In this document: positions 59,069 through 64,000 of the stretch, one piece after another
How the letters are laid out: the number at the start of each line of letters is the position of its first letter
Numbering within the stretch: position 1 is the stretch's first letter
Source: Calycina herbarum
Lineage: Eukaryota > Ascomycota > Leotiomycetes > Helotiales > Pezizellaceae
DNA length: 64,000 nucleotides
Reading direction: 5' to 3'
Assembly (NCBI GenBank): GCA_001414485.1
Contig: LLEY01000213.1
Span: forward strand, 27,143 to 91,142
Translations under genes and position numbers: made by a program
Notes under the pieces: model-generated
What the model was told of the DNA's origin: nothing
Databases searched by the model: none
Seen by the model: the letters and a program-made list of their open reading frames with translations, nothing else

Positions 59069-60871
59069 TACCATGAGATAGGATAATAAAGTGAGTTTAG
59101 AGCGTTTTGAATTGGAAAATAAAATCTGCTATCCTTTTTCATTCTCTCATTGATACTTCTTTCTTCTGGTACTACAAAGTAAGTGATTCAGTAGCCGCGT
59201 TTTGTCCAACAAATCAATAAGTACTTCAGGTTGACATCTGCCTCAGTTGTGATTGTTCTAATCGTTTAGAGTAATTTAAGCCTTTCTTAGATATTTATTC
59301 TGATTCGCTAGAAACAATGGAATTAAACAACTTTACATCAGACGATAAATAATAATACTATTTTTCTTCCCATTTTACATACAGTGAGTTGCGAGTTAAG
59401 CTTGAATTTGCCCACTTTTTTTATAATCCGAGCTTTTGAGAAAATTCCTTGATTTCCCCCCTTTTTAGGCACTCTTTTACCTATTAATTAATAACAACAT
59501 ATAATGTACTATTTATAAGAATAGGAAAGAAGAGGCGTATATCTCCTCTTATACTCTATAAACTTTATAGGACAAAAACAGACAATTTTATATCTGTCTT
59601 GATTTTTATAGGGTCTTAGCATAGCCTGTTAGAGGTAGTGAAATTTTTTTCAAGAAAAGGGGTTATTTTAAGAATTATTTATCTTTTAGTTTATTTTTAT
59701 TATACTTACTTTAAATTAATAAATTATATAGAAGAGAGATAATTAGATATAGCGCTTCTTTCTGGCTAGGCCTCGTCTCTTTTAGAGTACTTTTATTTTC
59801 TGTCTTCTAAAGAAAAGAGAGAGAAAGCCTTAAAAAACAAAAGCTCGGATTACAAAAAAAGTAGGCAAATTCAGGCTTAACTCGCAACTTACTATAACTA
59901 TTGTCGGAATTTCATTTGTTATTTAGAATTATTCTAAGGTTATAACAAAGAAATCAAGTAAGTTTATATTAGATAGTAAGGAATTTTATAATTTTGAAGA
60001 CATTTAATTTTTTTTACTCTTCTTATAAGTTTACTTATTTTTTAAAATTGTTCTATCTAGCTAGAAAAATTAAATTAAGTAAATTTTTATAAAATAATAA
60101 TTAATTATATTGTTTTCTACTTTTTTACTATATTTGTAAGTCTATTTTCAATTCAAATTATTAGCTACACTACCTCTAGCGACTCGGACTAATTTTCTTA
60201 ATTAATTATATTCTATAATAACCAACGGTCGTAAACTTGTTTTCTCCTTATTATAGTATATCGCATTGAATCTAATTAGAAGGCTAAAGGAATAGTTGAT
60301 AGAGGTGGTAGTGGAATAGTCGTGGGAGTGTTGACATTGGGATATTTTTTAGTGAGGTTGATGACCCTGCTCATACTTCATAATCTAGGCGTAACCACCC
60401 TTTAATCTAATTTACTAAAGTTGCATATAAGAAATGCTTGCTAAAGTCTTTCCCGTATAGACATCAACAATTAAACTAATATCTAATGTAGTTGATTAAT
60501 TATGTAGGGCGTATGAGGTGCTGAGGGGTCCGCGTTGCTTTACTTTTATACACATTTCACTTCAACACTATATAATACGTATGAGAAGACGACGAGTAAA
60601 TTAAGTAACTCCATTTGAAATAATACGTTTCTGTAAGTTCAGTTGGACAAAACAATTGAAGCAATTTTTACTGCTACTCGGCTACTTCCGGCTCCTTCGC
60701 CCCACTGGCCATGGCAGCTGATTGGCTGTTTATACGTGTCCGATCCTCACCCGATCCTGGAGGATTTATAAACTCGCATTCGTGAATTTGTAACCCCCAT
60801 CGGCCACCCAAACTGTTCTGCTAGACCTCATCTCATCTCCCGTTATCAGTTCTGATATATATCCCGCCTCA
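59069..60871. other. AT-rich intergenic region with a mariner-type MITE
   Basis: No gene. It contains the MITE at 59382-59894, then AT-rich DNA to about 60250, then the upstream region of the gene at 60872, including a CT-rich block (CTCATCTCATCTCCCG-like) and TATATAT close to the start. Confidence 0.6.
59382..59894. mobile_element. MITE with TA target duplication (513 bp)
   Basis: Left end CAGTGAGTTGCGAGTTAAGC; right end, reverse-complemented, TAGTAAGTTGCGAGTTAAGC. TA on both sides (59380-59381, 59895-59896). The arms match for about 60 bp (through AATCCGAGCTTTTG) and differ mainly by transitions. The CAGT start fits Tc1/mariner-type elements. No coding sequence. Confidence 0.9.
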
Positions 60872-62457
60872 ATGTCACCACCCTCGCCCTCATACACCTT
60901 TCACAATGAGTCACTTAAAATCCACGACTTCAACAATCTCCCAGCCATCATCCAAGAGCTGAAAAGCAATCCTTTCCTTGCATCCCAAACGAATTCTCTC
61001 GAAGTCCTTGATCTCGATGAAGAAGATGTTGAGTATGAAGAACCGCCACGTCCGTCACCCTACACGATGGAGGTTCGCAAGAGAGAAGCACAAGAAAGTA
61101 TCGAGCGAGGAATCGAACTCTCAAAATATTTAGCAGAAACTATAGATTTAATCAATGTTTCGGAGTTAGGATTGGTATTTTTCAAATGGAGCAATTCTTA
61201 TGGTGTAAACTATATACGATCAAATGCTTTTTGGGATGCACTTTGGGCGACGGCGGAGAATTTGAAAGGGCTTGAATTGGGGTTTTATAAAGATGAGTTG
61301 GCTGTTGACAGGCATGGTTTGAAAGTGGTATGTTTACCCCTCTCTTATACTCTTTAATTAGAATGAAGATACTGATATCAAATAGCATGCACCATCCGTA
61401 AAATTCACAGCTCTGACAACCCTGGTAATCGACGCAAGCAACGCTCACGGGCACGACGGATCCATAGTTGACAGTATCCTACTATCTTGCCCCGCAGTCG
61501 AATTTCTCACCATCCACCTAACAAATTGTGATCTCGAGGATTGTCGTATCAAAAATATCACCTGGTCATATACCTTTCCCTCACTAACCGAACTCGCTCT
61601 CTACGCTTACAACTCCAACAATGACGCCCTTTCCTCTTTCATAGATCATCACCCCAATGTAACGAGCCTAAAATGGGGTATCGACTCAGACTCCCCATTT
61701 ATCTTCCAGCCCCATCACCTCCCGCATCTGAAAAAAGTAGACGTTCACCGGGCGTACGACGTCATAACCACCTATCATGATGTTCTACTTGGTAGCAGTC
61801 CAATATGGAAAATCAAAAACTTAAAGGTATCAAATCTCGACAACTCGCATGAGCTTATTCTCGCGCTCTCTTCCACTCTTGAGATTCTGGATCTAGATAT
61901 CGGAGTTTTGAGTTGGAGGCAGGGAACATATGTTTTTCGTGCTAAAGAAAAAGCTGAGATCGAGATGGACAGAGAGAAAGAGAGGAAGGCGGGGGAAAAG
62001 GAGGAAGATATGACGCCTGGGTATGTTGAAGAAAAAGGGGAGCCATTGCAAGTTCTTTTGAAGGGTGTTTTGGGGAAATTAGCAAGTTTGAGGATTTTGA
62101 GTGTTGATCTTGAAAGTGGGAACACGTATACCAAGGATGAAGTGACGGGGAAGTACGAGAATCCTGTGGCGATGGGCGGAGATGAACTGGTGTGTTTCTT
62201 GCGAATTTTCGGCTAAGCGAGTGATTGAGCTAATGATGATGTGGAAATCCATTATGGCAGCGCTAGCAAATAACACCTCGATAAAGACACTGAAGATGTC
62301 TGATTCGAGGGGGCATCCATTATCAGGGGAGATATCTGACCAGGAAGTGCCGGAGAATGTTGACATTGTCGAGTGGGATGTCACCAAAGAAAATGGAGCT
62401 GGGATCTATCGCGTGCGGAGGTTGGGGTCAAAAGTGGAGTTTGTCAAGCAAAATTGA
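60872..62457 (+). CDS. LRR-like protein of unknown function (about 495 aa)
   Basis: Exons 60872-61327 and 61386-62189, plus a probable third at 62230-62457. Intron 1 (58 bp, GTATGT...AATAG) has a clear phase fit (GLKV then HAPSVKF). The second exon has repeated leucine-rich segments (TLVIDASNAHGHDGSIVDSI, VEFLTIHLTNCDLEDC, SLTELALYAYNSNN, LKKVDVHRAYDV, LEILDLDIGVLSWRQG, LASLRILSVDLESG), typical of fungal F-box/LRR-like proteins, though no F-box is visible at the N-terminus. A charged insert (KEKAEIEMDREKERKAGEKE) interrupts the repeats. The frame after 62189 closes at 62216; a 40 nt intron (GTGTGT...TTGAG) would join a coding-like C-terminus (MMMWKSIMAALANNTSIKTL to VEFVKQN). That intron is unusually short, so a one-base frameshift is the alternative. 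Confidence 0.7.
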
Positions 62458-63238
62458 GAATTTACCCTTGAGTAGAAAGTAGGAGTAATAAGGATATCTT
62501 GATCTTTGCATCTCCACAATACTAAAGCCAACATGCACACGGACGAGGGAAAACAATTCCTTGTCGGTTTGAAGCAAGAATGGACTTGTTTCACTCATGT
62601 GGATTGTTCTCAGCTTGCCAGAAAATAATCACAAGTGGAAGCAACTTCAATATTTATTTCAAAATAGTGCATATGCGAAGCAAAGGGGATGGTACCCTTT
62701 CTTCCAGAAGGCAATCAGACGGGAGGTCGAAACGGTATGTGGTATCTCCTAGGTGTTTTAATATGTAGTGCAGATAATTCGGCTGCGGTGGGGTTTCTGG
62801 TTGGATAGACCTTATTGTGCTACCACACTATTACCCTATCATTTCATGGAAATATGGTAGTCTAAGAGAAGAACTTGAATTAAATTATTGGATTAGAAAT
62901 CACTTAGCTACACCATTATCTCCATGCACTTGAACAAAACATGTAAGATTGTATTTTAAGATGAAGCTATAAGAACTTTGGGCCTTGTCCTCTATACGCC
63001 TAATACTTTAAACGGTTGTATGGGACACCAAGAGAACTAGAATCATTTTTCACGGTATTTAGAAGCAGCAGGCATGTAACGTCTCAATTGTCACAGGCTA
63101 AATCCAATAATATCCCCTATTATGCGAGAATGCCTGGACAAATAACACAGACCGGAGAGTAATGACCAAACCACTTTTGTCTGCCTTTTCTTTCCTTCCA
63201 TTTCTATTTCCTCATGCCGCTACTTCGTACCCACTTTG
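62458..63238. other. Intergenic, no gene supported
   Basis: Only very short, motif-free frames. It separates the LRR-like gene from the convergent RING-finger gene. Confidence 0.5.
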
Positions 63239-63770
63239 TCAAGATTTCAATAATCTTAGCCACCAAGGAGAGATGGTCTTATTAACCTCCTCAAAAACCT
63301 CCTCATCATCAACAATTTTAGGATCAGGCGCAACGACATTAATACACTCCATAATCTCAAACTCTTCTCTCGGTCTTCACATCCCAAAATGCGTATCACA
63401 AAGTGGACAAAGAGATAATTTGCTCTCCTGATCCCACTGGTAAACCCATTCTCGCAAACACTCAAGTCCATATACATGACCGCAAGTTAGTTGCACAGGC
63501 GTATCACTGACTTCTTCGACAAAAGAGAGGTGTTTATCTCTGGGAGGTGCGTTTTCCGGTGCTTCTTTGAATTTCTCGTGGCATATTAGACATTTTTCCA
63601 TAAGGCATCCTCTCCAAATTAGTTAGCCAACAGTAATCACCTATTGACAATGGTCCATCCACAGGAAACACTGGGGCATTATGATAAGTAACAAAACCCT
63701 TCTTCTGAACCCAAACACTTTCCACATAATGAACCACATTCTGAGCATTCAACCAAGCCTTGTCATTCAT
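63239..63770 (-). CDS. Small RING-finger protein, with coding-like extension beyond a TGA
   Basis: The core runs from an ATG at 63601 (MEKCLICHEKF) to a TGA at 63377-63379 (74 aa). The RING pattern is CLIC ... LTCGHVYGLECLREWV ... LCPLCDTHFG: Cys-x2-Cys, Cys-x-His-x5-Cys (the x5 spacing includes Gly-Leu-Glu) and Cys-x2-Cys; one expected ligand pair in the first half is spread over a longer loop (KEAPENAPPRDKHLSFVEEV). RING proteins usually act as E3 ubiquitin ligases. In the same frame after the TGA the sequence continues as RPREEFEIMECINVVAPDPK ... EEVFEEVNKTISPWWLRLL to a second TGA at 63239. Upstream, a different frame from 63770 (MNDKAWLNAQNVVHYVESVW) looks like a first exon, but no good-length intron joins it. 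Start and end are therefore uncertain. Confidence 0.6.
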
Positions 63771-63803
63771 TTTGTTGCTGGAATCGCTTAGAATCAGTAA
63801 CAC

Positions 63804-64000
63804 GTGATCTAGAACATTCTAGAATTGTAAATTTGTATATAAATACATCCTTTCTCTTCCTCCATTTAAGAGGTTTGAGGCACAATTCAAAAGCATTTTT
63901 GCAACATGGTAGCAATGCAGGTTCTATACAAAGTCCTTACAGACTGTATAGTAAGGGGGCTGCAAATGCTGTGTTCTCCCGCAGATCTGGATAAGACTAG
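63804..64000. other. Window end, no gene supported
   Basis: The presumed upstream region of the RING-finger gene. The final bases show no complete frame. Confidence 0.4.

Overview
The window looks like chromosomal DNA of a filamentous ascomycete, most likely a member of the Leotiomycetes (the family-level guess is inference only). Supporting signs are short 48-80 bp GT..AG introns, intron-rich genes with CT-rich promoters, a lone 5S rRNA gene, conserved fungal housekeeping genes (NOG2, mitoribosomal mS26/Pet123), and a ~30 kb AT-rich block whose transposons carry the signature of repeat-induced point mutation (RIP: glutamine and tryptophan codons turned into TAA/TAG).

Layout. 1-5.4 kb: a decayed pogo/Fot1-type transposon broken by a short inverted-repeat element, then non-coding DNA. 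5.45-6.9 kb: a four-exon secreted protein of unknown function. 7-8.9 kb: a LINE 3' remnant, microsatellites and a dense cluster of perfect hairpins. 8.9-9.4 kb: a single-pass membrane protein. 9.64-39.28 kb: the AT-rich, gene-free transposon nest. 39.4 kb: 5S rRNA. 41.7-49.2 kb: a gene cluster (Ser/Pro-rich protein, two small unknown proteins, mS26, NOG2). 49.4-54 kb: a Tc1-type deletion derivative and a decayed or intron-rich cysteine-rich gene. 54-63.8 kb: a secreted or lumenal glycoprotein, a double M48 metallopeptidase locus, a mariner-type MITE, an LRR-like protein and a RING-finger gene with a coding-like extension beyond its stop.

The main discovery is the architecture of the 30 kb nest. 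Insertions can be peeled back one at a time using target-site duplications, LTR pairs of equal length and restored reading frames. An outer Ty3/gypsy element (family 1, minus strand) was hit by a pogo-type element (B1), a pogo-type MITE and a second gypsy (family 2, 15189-37486, TSD TCTAT). Family 2 was hit in its 5' LTR by a Tad-like LINE (15260-27062), which was itself hit by another family-1 gypsy (16507-23104, TSD TTATA). The family 2 integrase was hit by pogo element A (31818-34779), which was then hit by pogo element B2 (32360-34186, exactly the same length as B1). Both gypsy families carry an open frame antisense to pol just inside the 3' LTR. Three unrelated-looking pogo families share the design TA|ACGT plus doubled subterminal iterons.

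The conserved genes are ordinary nuclear genes. Divergent pairs share short promoters (Ser/Pro-rich protein with the 43.5 kb gene; mS26 with NOG2). No tRNA, CRISPR or biosynthetic cluster was seen. All exon boundaries are read by eye from splice signals and frame.
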